A DNA stretch of 64,000 nucleotides from Kitasatospora sp. NBC_00240 (GCF_026342405.1 NZ_JAPEMU010000001.1:5332001-5396000); one strand, 5' to 3'; shown: positions 32,267 through 41,062, counted from the first letter of the stretch. Notes: generated by a model not told the origin, from the letters alone. Numbers and translations: made by a program.

Positions 32267-35200
32267 TCAGGAGCGGTCGCGTTCGGGCAGGCCGACCAGG
32301 GCGGCGTCCTCGCGGACCAGCGCGCCGGCCTGTTCGACCGTCAGGGGCTGGGCGAACAGGTACCCCTGGCCGAGCGGGCAGCCCATCGCGGCGAGCAGGT
32401 CCCGCTGGGCGGTGGTCTCGATGCCCTCGGCGATGACCTGGACGCCGAGGGTGTCGGCGATCCGGGTGATGCCCTCGACCAGGGCGTACTGCTGCTGGGA
32501 GACGCCGAGGCCGTCGATGAAGGACTTGTCGATCTTGAGCAGCGAGATCGGGAACTCCCGCAGGTAGCTGAGCGAGGAGTAGCCCGTCCCGAAGTCGTCG
32601 ATGGCGATCCGGACGCCGAGGTCGCTGAGGGTGGCCATGTCGGCGCGGACCCGGTCGTCGCGGCGCATCAGGATGCTCTCGGTGAGTTCGAGGATCAGCG
32701 AGTCCGGCTGGATGCCGGAGGTGTCGATGATCTGCCGGACGGTGTCCACGAAGCCGGCGTCGCGGAACTGCCGGGCCGAGACGTTCACGCTGACGTGCAG
32801 CGGGGCGCGGCCCCGGACGGCGCGCGGGGCGAGGCTGGTCCGCTGCCACCGGGTGGTCTCGGCGGCAGCGTGCTCCAGCACCCAGGCGCCGAGCGGCACG
32901 ATCTGGCCGCTCTCCTCGGCGAGGGCGATGAACTCCTCGGGCGGCACCATGCCCCGGCGGGCGTGCGGCCAGCGGACCAGTGCCTCGAAGGCCACCAGCC
33001 CACCGCCCGCGAGGTCGACGATGGGCTGGTAGTAGAGGGTGAAGGCGGACTCGGAGATGGCCGAGTCGAGGCTTTCGTTGAGTTCGTGCCGCTCCGCCAG
33101 CCCGGCCTGCAGAGCCGGTTGGTACTGGCACCACTGCCGCTTGCCGGAGGCCTTGGCCGAGTAGAGCGCGAGGTCGGCGTGGCTGAGCAGTTCGGTCGAG
33201 TCGACGCTGTCCTCGGTGGTGGCCACGCCGACGCTCGCGGACACCCGGACGGCTCCGGCGCTGAGCCGGAACGGCTCGGAGAACGCGGCGAGCACGCTGT
33301 CGGCGATCCCGCCGACGTCGGCGGGCGAGCGGGCGTCCTCGACCAGGACGGCGAACTCGTCGCCGCCCAGCCGGGCCGCCGTGTCGGAGGTCCGCAGCGC
33401 GGTGGAGACCCGGAGCGAGACGGCGACCAGGAGTTCGTCCCCGACGCTGTGGCCCTGGGTGTCGTTGACCACCTTGAAGTCGTCGAGGTCGAGGAAGAGC
33501 ACGCCGGTGACGGTGCCGCGGCGCTCGCTGCGGGTGAGGGCGTGGCTGACCCGGTCCTGGAAGAGCACCCGGTTGGCGAGCCCGGTCAGCGAGTCGTGGA
33601 AGGCCCGGTGGGTGAGTTCGCGCTCCATCTGCCGCTGGTCGGTGACGTCGCGCAGGGTGAGGACCAGGCCACCGACCGTCGGGTCCTGCCGGAGGTCGTT
33701 GCAGCGCACCTCGACCTCGATGCTCCGGTGGTCGCCGCGCAGCAGCCGCCAGTGTTCGCGCTGCTCGGAGCGCTCGCGGTCGCCGCGGCGCATCCGGGCC
33801 AGGGCCAGGACGACGGCGTGGCTGTCCTCGGGCGGGACGAGCTCGCTCAGCCGGGCGCCGCCGAGGCCGGGGTGGCCGAGCACCCGCTCGGCCGAGGAGC
33901 TGGCGTACCGGACGCTGTCGTCCTCGTTGAGGATCAGGATGACGTCGGAGGCGCTCTGCACGAGGGTGCGGAAGTAGGCCTCGCTGTTGCGGGCGTTGAT
34001 CTCCTGGCTGAGGATCACCCGTTCGACGGCGAGCGCCGCCTGGGCGGCGAGGATCTCCAGCGAGCTGCGTAACGCGGCGAGCCGCTGGTCCGTCCCGCCG
34101 ACGATCAGCACGCCGACCAGGGCGTCGCCGGAGGGGCGTTCCTCCAGGGCGAGCGGGCAGACCAGGGCGCGGGGCATGCCGTCGAGCAGCTTGGCCAGGT
34201 CGCCGCCGAAGGACTCGGCCGGCACCAGCCGGGATCCTCGGGCGCCCTCCGACGCCGGCAGCTGGGGGAGCCCTTCGTCGGCCAGGCTGCCGCCCTCGCC
34301 GACGGCGAGGGTGGCGACGTGGTGGGGGGTGTCGGGCATCAGGGTGGAGACGGCGGTGCGGACGGCTTCGGTGACCTCGTCCACCGTGACCGCCGAGGTG
34401 AGTTCGGCGCCGGCGGCCCGCAGGACGCGTTCGCGGTCGAGCGCCTGCCGGTGGACCAGCACCACGCCCGACAGGCGGGCCAGGACGAGCAGGAAGAGGA
34501 CGGCCGAGAAGGCCGCGATCACCCCGGCGTGGCTGGAGTCCCCCTGGGCCACCTCGACCAGCAGGACGGCGGGGGCGATCAGCGAGGCGAAGGCGAGCAG
34601 GGCGATCCGGCCGCGGGTGATGTGGGTCGGCTGGACCGGGATCGGCTCGGTGAGTTCGACCATCGAAGGGTGCAGGGCGGCGGCGCCCCAGAGGGCGTAG
34701 AAGGCGGCCCAGCCCAGGTCGACCGGGGTGCCGATGCTCCAGGTGCCGTGCAGCTGGATGAGCCCGTAGAGGACGTCGGAGACCAGGATGCCGATGGTGC
34801 CGGCGGTCAGCAGTTGGAGCGAGCGGCTCTTGCCGCCTCTGGGGACGAGCAGCCGCAGCAGCAGGGCCAGCACCAGTACGTCGCCGAGCGGGTAGGCGAT
34901 CGAGATGGCCTTCTGCACCCAGGTCAGTCCGGGGTCGCGGGCGTAGGGGAGGATCAGGTAGATCCAGGAGAGCAGCGCCAGACCGACCGTCAGGGTCAGT
35001 GCGTCGATGACGCTGCCGCGGTCCTGATGCGCCGTCCGCCATCGGATGAACCCGAGGACGCCCGCCGCGTAGAGCAGGAACTCCGCGAGGTACGCGCCGT
35101 CGGCGATGGACGGAAAATTGGTCTGGTGGAGGTAATCGGTCTGGATGACCTGGACGACCTCACCCGCCGTGAAGCTGAAATTCGCGGCGGCCAGGAAATA

Positions 35201-35380
35201 CCAAGGGAGCGCGTGTGCGGGGCGGTTGATCCGGGCTCCGAAGATGATGGCGGCGACTCCGCTGAGTCCGATTCCTGTCCACCAGATGATGCGCTTTTCC
35301 GGGAACAGGTAATAGATGACGGTGAGAAGTATCATCCAGGCGAAGTAACAGGCCATCAGGCGCTGTCGGCGAGCTGTCAA
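32267..35380 (-). CDS. Membrane GAF-PAS-GGDEF-EAL cyclic di-GMP protein
   Basis: 1037 residues from a TTG start. About nine or ten N-terminal membrane helices (to about 320), a GAF-like domain (about 345-480), PAS (about 495-610), GGDEF (RLGGDEF about 669-675, intact) and EAL (FEALVRW near 797, with later ELTESIL, DDFGTGYSS and EGIET all intact). Both synthesis and breakdown of cyclic di-GMP are therefore possible; the family includes RmdA/RmdB and CdgC-type regulators of Streptomyces development. TTG at 35380 follows GGGGGAG. ATG at 35428 and GTG at 35455 are in frame but lack a site, and a TATCAT -10 (35458-35463) overlaps the longest one. It diverges from the NRPS gene. Confidence 0.92.
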   Translation of the reverse strand: MTARRQRLMACYFAWMILLTVIYYLFPEKRIIWWTGIGLSGVAAIIFGARINRPAHALPWYFLAAANFSFTAGEVVQVIQTDYLHQTNFPSIADGAYLAEFLLYAAGVLGFIRWRTAHQDRGSVIDALTLTVGLALLSWIYLILPYARDPGLTWVQKAISIAYPLGDVLVLALLLRLLVPRGGKSRSLQLLTAGTIGILVSDVLYGLIQLHGTWSIGTPVDLGWAAFYALWGAAALHPSMVELTEPIPVQPTHITRGRIALLAFASLIAPAVLLVEVAQGDSSHAGVIAAFSAVLFLLVLARLSGVVLVHRQALDRERVLRAAGAELTSAVTVDEVTEAVRTAVSTLMPDTPHHVATLAVGEGGSLADEGLPQLPASEGARGSRLVPAESFGGDLAKLLDGMPRALVCPLALEERPSGDALVGVLIVGGTDQRLAALRSSLEILAAQAALAVERVILSQEINARNSEAYFRTLVQSASDVILILNEDDSVRYASSSAERVLGHPGLGGARLSELVPPEDSHAVVLALARMRRGDRERSEQREHWRLLRGDHRSIEVEVRCNDLRQDPTVGGLVLTLRDVTDQRQMERELTHRAFHDSLTGLANRVLFQDRVSHALTRSERRGTVTGVLFLDLDDFKVVNDTQGHSVGDELLVAVSLRVSTALRTSDTAARLGGDEFAVLVEDARSPADVGGIADSVLAAFSEPFRLSAGAVRVSASVGVATTEDSVDSTELLSHADLALYSAKASGKRQWCQYQPALQAGLAERHELNESLDSAISESAFTLYYQPIVDLAGGGLVAFEALVRWPHARRGMVPPEEFIALAEESGQIVPLGAWVLEHAAAETTRWQRTSLAPRAVRGRAPLHVSVNVSARQFRDAGFVDTVRQIIDTSGIQPDSLILELTESILMRRDDRVRADMATLSDLGVRIAIDDFGTGYSSLSYLREFPISLLKIDKSFIDGLGVSQQQYALVEGITRIADTLGVQVIAEGIETTAQRDLLAAMGCPLGQGYLFAQPLTVEQAGALVREDAALVGLPERDRS

Positions 35381-35565
35381 CGCATTCTCCCCCCTGTGCG
35401 GAGCTGATCCGCGGGAAGATCGATGCATGGAAGGTCGGTCGGTTGTCGGGCCCACTTATGATACACAACTCCCCATTGCTGGATATAGTCGAGGAAGTGG
35501 GTCGCCGCTGACGGCGGGCCATGCACTGTCAGTATTCCCTCGTATACATGTCGAGGTCTGAGCCA
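35381..35565. promoter_or_regulatory. Divergent promoter region (GGDEF-EAL / NRPS)
   Basis: 185 bases, clearly AT-richer than the surroundings. Leftward -10 TATCAT (35463-35458), rightward -10 TATACA (35543-35548). A 7-bp inverted repeat, CCCACTT (35451-35457) and AAGTGGG (35495-35501), lies between them. The -35 elements are not obvious on either side, which would fit activator-dependent transcription. Confidence 0.5.
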
Positions 35566-38500
35566 GTGGACACGTCCAAGCTTTCCCGGCCGCACAATTC
35601 CGGGCTCAATGCCGTACTGCTCGGCGGTGGAGGCCAGTACACGATCTGGCCGGGTCACTTAACGGTCCCGGCCGGTTGGCGCAGGGTGTACGGGCCCGCG
35701 CCGCTCGCCGCCTGCCGCGCCGAGGTGCGCGGCCGGTGGGCGGACGCGCTGCCGCCCGGGTCCCGGGGATCCGGGGCCCGGTCGTCCGGGCCGCGGGTGC
35801 TGAACGGGGACGGCGGCCCGGACGGGTCCGCGGCCGCCGCTCGGCGGCCGCTCGTCGGGGCTGCGGCCGCCGGGGTCCCCGAGCTGTTCCGGCGGGCGGT
35901 CGCGCGCTACCCGGACGCCGTCGCGGTGGTCGCCGAGGACGGCGAGATCCGGTACGGCGAGCTGGACGCCCGCAGCGACCGGTTGGCCCTGCGGCTGCGC
36001 GAGCTGGGCGTGCGGGCCGGGACGGTCGTCCCGGTCTGCCTGGAGCGCGGCATCGACATGGTGTCCGCGCTGCTGGCCGCGCTGAAGGCCGGGGGCGCGT
36101 TCCTGTCGCTCGACCCCGCGCACCCGGACCGCAGGCTGCGCCAGCTGGTCGAGGACGCCCGGGCCCGCTTCGTGGTGACCAGCGCCGACCAGGCCTGGCG
36201 GTTCCGGAACTACAGCCTCACCCCGCTGCTCGCCGAGGAGCACCGGGCACCGCTGCCGGGCCCTGGGCCCGTCGACGTCGCCGCCCCAGGTGACCTGGCC
36301 TATCTGATGTACACCTCCGGGACGACCGGTGCGCCCAAGGGGGTCCTGGTCGGGCACGGCGTGCTGGCGCAGTCGCTGACCAGGGTCGGGGCCGCGTACG
36401 GCCTGACCCCGGACGACCGGGTGCTGCAGTTGGCGGCCCTGGGGTTCGACACCTCGGTGGAGCAGATCTTCACGCCGCTGCTCTTCGGCGCCACCCTGGT
36501 GCTCGGCGGGCGTCGCACCTGGGCCCCCACCGAGCTGCTCGCCCGGCTGCCCGAGCTCGGCGTCACGGTGGCGGACCTGACGCCCGCTTACTGGCACCAG
36601 TTCCTGCGGATGGCCGAGCACGGCGGCCCGCGGGAGGGGGGTCTGCGGCTGCTGGTGGTCGGCGGGGACAGCCTGCGGTCCGACGACTGCCGGGCCTCGC
36701 TGCGGCTGCTGCCCGGCACCCGGCTGGTCAACGCGTACGGCCTGACCGAGACGGTGATCACCTCCACGCTGTGCGAGATCACCGAGGACCTGCTCGGCCC
36801 TGAGCCCGCGCCCGTCCCGATCGGGACGCCGCTGCCGGGTACCGAGGTGTACGTGCTGGACGAGACCCTGCGCCCGGTGGCGCCGGGGGAGCGGGGTGAG
36901 GTCTTCATCGGCGGCCGGGTGCTGGCGCGCGGCTACTGGCGGCGGCCCGAGCTGACCGCCGAGCTGTTCCTGCCGGACCCGTTCACGGACGAACCCGGCG
37001 CGCGGATGTACCGCACGGGGGACACCGGGGCCTGGCGGCCCGACGGGCGGCTGGAGCTCTTCGGGCGCAACGACCAGCAGGTGAAGGTGCTCGGCTTCCG
37101 GGTCGACCCGGGCGAGGTGGAATCGGCGCTCGCCTCCCACCCGGCGGTCGGCCAGGCCCGGGTGGTCGCGGTGGGCCGGCCCGAGGGCGGCCGGGTGCTG
37201 ACCGCGTACTTCACGCTGCACAGCCCGGCCAGGGCCGACACCTTCCACCGCGGGGTGCGGGCCTACCTGTCCGCGCGGCTGCCGGAGCACATGGTCCCGG
37301 CCGCGTTCGTGCACGTCGACCGGATCCCGACCGAGGCGGATGGCAAGGACCTGGTGCGCCCGTCGCGTCCCGAGCCGACCCACGGCGGCAGCGGGACGGC
37401 GGTCGAGGCCGGCCTGGCGCACCTCTGGTGCGAGCTGCTGGGCGTCGAGCGGGTCGGCCCGGACGACGACTTCTTCGCCCTCGGCGGCAACTCGCTGATC
37501 GCGATGGAGATGCTGGCGCGGGCCCGGATCCTGTTCGGGATCGGCGTCACCCAGATCCGCTTCCTGACCAGGTCGCTGCTGCACCACCCGACGCTGCGGG
37601 CCTTCGCCGAGGTGACCAGGTCGGCCCGGACGGGCACCCCCGGCGAGGCCTCCCAGCCGGTGGACTTCGTCGCCGAGGCGGCCCTGGACGTGCCGGTCCG
37701 CCGGGGGCTCGGGCCCGAGCCCCGCTGGCAGGACCCGGCCGAGATCCTGCTGACCGGTGCCACCGGGTTCTGCGGCGCGCATCTGCTGGACACCCTGCTG
37801 GAGACCACCGACGCCAGGATCCACTGCCTGGTCCGGGCATCGGACGAGGAGCAGGGCCTGGAGCGGATCCGGGTGGCGCAGCGCCGGTTCCTGCGGCGGG
37901 AGATGGTCACCGACCGGGTCGTCCCGCTGGTCGGGGACCTCGCCCGGCCGAGGCTGGGCCTGTCCGAGGAGCGGTTCGAGGAGCTGGCCGCGCGGGTGGA
38001 CGTGATCCACCACTGCGGCGGGCAGGTCAACTTCATCTACCCGTACCAGGACCTCCGGGCGGCCAACGTCGGCGGCACCCGGGAGGTGCTGCGGCTGGCG
38101 GGCCACGCCCGGGCGATCCCGGTGCACTACGTGTCCAGCATGGCGGTGCTGGCGGGGTTCGGTCCGGCCGGCGTCCCGGAGGTCACCGAGGACACCCCGC
38201 TCGGCCATCCCGAGCTGCTGTCGGTCGGGTACGTGGAGAGCAAGTGGGTGGCCGAGGCGCTGCTGCACAACGCGGCGGCGGCCGGCCTGCCGGTCGCGGT
38301 CCACCGGGCCGACGACGTCACCGGCGATCTGGTGACCGGTGCGATGAACACCGGCACGGAGGTCTGCGCGATGATCAAGTTCATCGCGGAGAGCGGGGTC
38401 TGCCCGGACGTCGAGCTGTGGCTGGACTTCGTCCCCGCCGACCGGTTCAGCCGGGCCGTCGCCCACATCGCCGCGCACCTGCCGGCCGCGGGCGAGGTCT

Positions 38501-38871
38501 ACCACCTCACCAACCCGCGCCATGCGGTGCTGGGGGAGCTCGCCGACCGGCTGCGGGCCCGTGGCTACCCGGTCGAGCTGCTCCCCTACCCGGCGTGGGT
38601 GCACCGGCTGGTGCGGTTCGCGGCCGGGCATCCGACGCACCCGATGACGCCGTTCGTCCCGCTGTTCGTCGACCGCTGCAGCGGCGCCGACCTGTCGATC
38701 AGCGAGATGTACTTCCGGCCGACGCTGCCGCTGTTCGCCCGGACCAGGGCCGAACGGGCGCTGCGGGCCGGCGGGATCGAGTTCCCGCCGGTGGACGCCG
38801 GGCTGCTGGACCTCTACCTCGACGACCTGCTGACCGCCGGCTTCCTGGAGCCGCCGCGGGCGGCGGCCTGA
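35566..38871 (+). CDS. NRPS-like protein: MbtH-like, A, T and thioester reductase
   Basis: 1101 residues, no condensation domain. Residues about 18-65 resemble an MbtH protein (QYTIWPGH, VPAGWRRVYG, AACRAEVRGRWAD). The A domain is about 98-600 (YTSGTTGAPKG, NAYGLTET, YRTGDTG, GRNDQQVKVLGFR, Lys in ADGKDL). The carrier Ser is about 643 in FFALGGNSL. The NAD(P)H reductase starts at about 727 (LLTGATGFCG; YxxxK at 889-893). It would load one amino acid and release it as an aldehyde. My manual pocket reading (D-T-E-D-V-G-A-I-T-K) has three acidic positions, suggesting a basic substrate such as Arg. GTG at 35566 follows GAGGT; a TTA Leu codon lies at 35659-35661. The next gene starts 17 bases after the stop. 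Confidence 0.9.
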   Translation: MDTSKLSRPHNSGLNAVLLGGGGQYTIWPGHLTVPAGWRRVYGPAPLAACRAEVRGRWADALPPGSRGSGARSSGPRVLNGDGGPDGSAAAARRPLVGAAAAGVPELFRRAVARYPDAVAVVAEDGEIRYGELDARSDRLALRLRELGVRAGTVVPVCLERGIDMVSALLAALKAGGAFLSLDPAHPDRRLRQLVEDARARFVVTSADQAWRFRNYSLTPLLAEEHRAPLPGPGPVDVAAPGDLAYLMYTSGTTGAPKGVLVGHGVLAQSLTRVGAAYGLTPDDRVLQLAALGFDTSVEQIFTPLLFGATLVLGGRRTWAPTELLARLPELGVTVADLTPAYWHQFLRMAEHGGPREGGLRLLVVGGDSLRSDDCRASLRLLPGTRLVNAYGLTETVITSTLCEITEDLLGPEPAPVPIGTPLPGTEVYVLDETLRPVAPGERGEVFIGGRVLARGYWRRPELTAELFLPDPFTDEPGARMYRTGDTGAWRPDGRLELFGRNDQQVKVLGFRVDPGEVESALASHPAVGQARVVAVGRPEGGRVLTAYFTLHSPARADTFHRGVRAYLSARLPEHMVPAAFVHVDRIPTEADGKDLVRPSRPEPTHGGSGTAVEAGLAHLWCELLGVERVGPDDDFFALGGNSLIAMEMLARARILFGIGVTQIRFLTRSLLHHPTLRAFAEVTRSARTGTPGEASQPVDFVAEAALDVPVRRGLGPEPRWQDPAEILLTGATGFCGAHLLDTLLETTDARIHCLVRASDEEQGLERIRVAQRRFLRREMVTDRVVPLVGDLARPRLGLSEERFEELAARVDVIHHCGGQVNFIYPYQDLRAANVGGTREVLRLAGHARAIPVHYVSSMAVLAGFGPAGVPEVTEDTPLGHPELLSVGYVESKWVAEALLHNAAAAGLPVAVHRADDVTGDLVTGAMNTGTEVCAMIKFIAESGVCPDVELWLDFVPADRFSRAVAHIAAHLPAAGEVYHLTNPRHAVLGELADRLRARGYPVELLPYPAWVHRLVRFAAGHPTHPMTPFVPLFVDRCSGADLSISEMYFRPTLPLFARTRAERALRAGGIEFPPVDAGLLDLYLDDLLTAGFLEPPRAAA

Positions 38872-38887
38872 GAGCGGGGGCGGGCCG

Positions 38888-39670
38888 ATGGTCGCGCGGC
38901 ACGGGTCGTGGAGTTCGGTCGACCTCAGCGCGGTGCCCGTGGACGCCCCGGCGGCGTTCTGCGCCGACCTGAGCCCGGAGGGGCTGCTGGCGGGCTACCG
39001 GGCCGGCGCCTACCCGATGCCCGCCGAGGACGAGTACGCCCGCTACCTCAGCGAGGCCCGTTTCGAGGACCTGGTGGCCTCCGGCGACATCCCGGTGGTC
39101 GGGACGGGCGGCGATGAGGTGCCGTACGAGGTCGCCTGGTGGTCGCCGGACCCGCGCCCGGTGATCGCGCCGGCCGCGGCCCGGGTGGGGCGCCGACTGA
39201 GCCGCACCCTGCGCAACCGGCTCCGGTGGTCGACGACCGTGGACACGGCTTTCGCCCGGGTGGTCGACGAGTGCCGGGCCGACCGGGTGCCGCGCTGGCT
39301 GACCGTCCCGCTGAAGGAGGGCCTGTGCGAGCTGCACCGGGCCGGCAGCGCGCACAGCGTCGAGGTGTGGGAGGACGGGGAGCTGATCGGCGGCGCGTTC
39401 GGGGTGCGGGTCGGCCCGGTGCTCAGCCTGGACTCGATGTTCCACCGATGCCCGGGGGCGGGGCGGGTCGCGATCGCCGATCTGGGGGCTCGCTTCGCCG
39501 AGGTGGGCGGGCAGCTGCTGGACGCCCAGTGGGACAGTCCGGCCGTGCGGAGCCTGGGCGGCAGCCCGATGCCGCGGGCCTGGTACCTGGAGCTGCTGCG
39601 CTCCGGCCGGGGGGCGCCGCCGCGGGGCGGCAGGCGGGCGGCGGGGGAGCGGGGGCCGTCGGCCGGGTGA
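38888..39670 (+). CDS. Leucyl/phenylalanyl-tRNA-protein transferase homologue
   Basis: 260 residues. Aat family: GAYPMP (about 40-45), AWWSPDPRPVI (about 84-94), HSVEVWEDGELIGGAFGV (about 158-175) and LGGSPMPRAWYLELL (about 222-236). Standard Aat adds Leu or Phe from tRNA to protein N-termini for ClpAP degradation. Here several positions differ: LDSMF for the usual GESMF, and DAQ for DCQ (the Asp and Gln kept). The gene follows the NRPS reductase after 16 bases. A parallel pairing of a C-domain-less NRPS with an Aat-like tRNA-utilising enzyme was, as I recall, described in a Streptomyces lividans genomic island, so a biosynthetic acyl-transfer role is more likely here than N-end tagging. Confidence 0.85.
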   Translation: MVARHGSWSSVDLSAVPVDAPAAFCADLSPEGLLAGYRAGAYPMPAEDEYARYLSEARFEDLVASGDIPVVGTGGDEVPYEVAWWSPDPRPVIAPAAARVGRRLSRTLRNRLRWSTTVDTAFARVVDECRADRVPRWLTVPLKEGLCELHRAGSAHSVEVWEDGELIGGAFGVRVGPVLSLDSMFHRCPGAGRVAIADLGARFAEVGGQLLDAQWDSPAVRSLGGSPMPRAWYLELLRSGRGAPPRGGRRAAGERGPSAG

Positions 39671-39794
39671 GTGGTCCCGGGCCGGGCGCGGGGTGCGGTG
39701 GCGGCTTGTCCGGTGGGGGCGCACCCTCTTCGCCGTGCGCCGACCGGCCGGGCCGTCACGCCCTTTGGGCAGGCCGCTGAGCAGCGGTGATGGC

Positions 39795-39807
39795 TAGCAT
39801 CCCGGGC
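39795..39807 (+). promoter_or_regulatory. Candidate leaderless promoter, LamG gene
   Basis: TAGCAT at 39795-39800 stands seven bases before the ATG at 39808. Confidence 0.45.
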
Positions 39808-40935
39808 ATGACCGACGGTACGGAACACCCGGACGCGGCCACCACCCCGGCGCCGTCCGCCGCCGGCCCGATCCGGCCGACGGTCCCCGGGCAGGCGCGG
39901 CCCGAGCAGGAGCGGCCGGCGCAGGCGTGGCCCGGCGGCGCGGCGCGGTCGCCCGCCGGCCGTCCCGTCGGGTCCCCGCCACCGCCCCATGACCCCCCTT
40001 CGGCCCCGTCGGGGCCGGGCAGGTCGAGGCCGGTCGAGTCCCCGCCGCTTCCGTCCCCGCCGCCCGCCGAGCCGGACTGGGCGGCGCTGGCCGAGCGCAA
40101 CGCCGCCGACCTGCGCCGCCGCCGCCGGCTGCGGGCCGGCGGGATCGCCGCCGGGCTCTGCCTGCTCGCGGCCGGCGCCGGCCTGCTCGGAGCCCGTCAG
40201 GGCGGCCCGGGCCCGGGGGACGGCACGGGCGGTCCGGGCGGTACCGGGGCCCACGGCCCCACCACCGAGCTGCCCGCCCTGCTCGCCGACCACTCGGGGC
40301 GGCGCACGGTCGTGCTCGCCCCGGCCGCCCATGTGCAGGAGGTGCCGGGCGGGCATGTGCTCAGGCTGGTCGGCGGCCCCGAGTCCTTCGCCCGGGCGGC
40401 GGACCAGCCGGTCGACGTCGGGCGGAGCTTCACCGTCTCGGCCTGGGTCTACAGCGACGCCCCCACCGGCTCCCGGGCGGTGGTCAGCCAGGGCGACGGC
40501 CCGGCGTACTCCTTCGAGCTGGGCCGCACCGACGTCGGCGGCCGCCCGGCCTGGTCCTTCCGGGTCCGCACCGCCGAGCCCGTCCCGGGGGCCGCCGAGG
40601 AGGGCGCCACCGCCCAGGTGGTCGCCGAAGGGGCCGGTACGGTCGGCGTCTGGGCCCTGCTCACCGCCACCTACGATGTGGGCCCGCACACCGTCGCGCT
40701 CTACCTGGACGGTCGGCCCGTCGCCTCGGCGCCCGTTCCGGGGATCTGGCCCGCCCCGGGCCCGCTGCAGCTCGGCCGCAGCCGGCAGCACGACGGCTGG
40801 GGAGGCCCGTGGTCGGGCGCGATCGGCCGGATCGTGCTGTGGGACCAGGCGCTGGACCCGGGCCAGGTCGCCGCCCTGAGCGGCGCAGCCGGCACCCTGA
40901 CCGCCCGCCCGACCGCGTCCTGGCTGGTCGACTGA
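39808..40935 (+). CDS. LamG/concanavalin-like domain membrane protein
   Basis: 375 residues. A Pro-rich cytoplasmic N-terminus (about 1-85) is followed by an Arg cluster, one membrane helix (about 110-130), a Gly/Pro-rich linker, and an extracellular LamG-like (concanavalin A-like lectin/glucanase) domain at about 185-365. The latter shows SFTVSAWVYSD, ALLTATYDVGPHTVALYLDG (split) and GAIGRIVLWDQALDPGQV. Such domains bind carbohydrate or protein ligands at the cell surface. ATG at 39808 lacks a binding site but has a -10 7 nt away; GTG 39787 and ATG 39790 are alternatives. No operon partner. Confidence 0.85.
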   Translation: MTDGTEHPDAATTPAPSAAGPIRPTVPGQARPEQERPAQAWPGGAARSPAGRPVGSPPPPHDPPSAPSGPGRSRPVESPPLPSPPPAEPDWAALAERNAADLRRRRRLRAGGIAAGLCLLAAGAGLLGARQGGPGPGDGTGGPGGTGAHGPTTELPALLADHSGRRTVVLAPAAHVQEVPGGHVLRLVGGPESFARAADQPVDVGRSFTVSAWVYSDAPTGSRAVVSQGDGPAYSFELGRTDVGGRPAWSFRVRTAEPVPGAAEEGATAQVVAEGAGTVGVWALLTATYDVGPHTVALYLDGRPVASAPVPGIWPAPGPLQLGRSRQHDGWGGPWSGAIGRIVLWDQALDPGQVAALSGAAGTLTARPTASWLVD

Positions 40936-41050
40936 GCGCCGCCCGGGCGAGCCGTCGGACGAGCGCCCGTACCGCCGGGGTGCCCGATCGGGAGTCTCCG
41001 GCCGGGGCTGCGTCCGGAGCCCCGGGCCGGGCTCGCCCGGCGGCCGGCGT

Positions 41051-41062
41051 TAGCCTCGGAAG
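41051..41062 (+). promoter_or_regulatory. Candidate leaderless promoter, usp gene
   Basis: TAGCCT at 41051-41056, six bases before the GTG at 41063. Confidence 0.5.

Noticed and set aside
32258..34072. Long + strand open frame opposite the GGDEF-EAL gene
   Set aside because: Antisense shadow; GGDEF, EAL and PAS motifs are on the minus strand.
35659..38640. Long minus-strand open frame opposite the NRPS
   Set aside because: Shadow of the NRPS gene: no domain pattern and no ribosome binding site.
35566..38871. Carboxylic acid reductase (CAR)
   Set aside because: The A-T-R layout is similar, but the A domain carries amino-acid-type NRPS motifs and an MbtH-like segment, and the length is closer to NRPS-like reductases.
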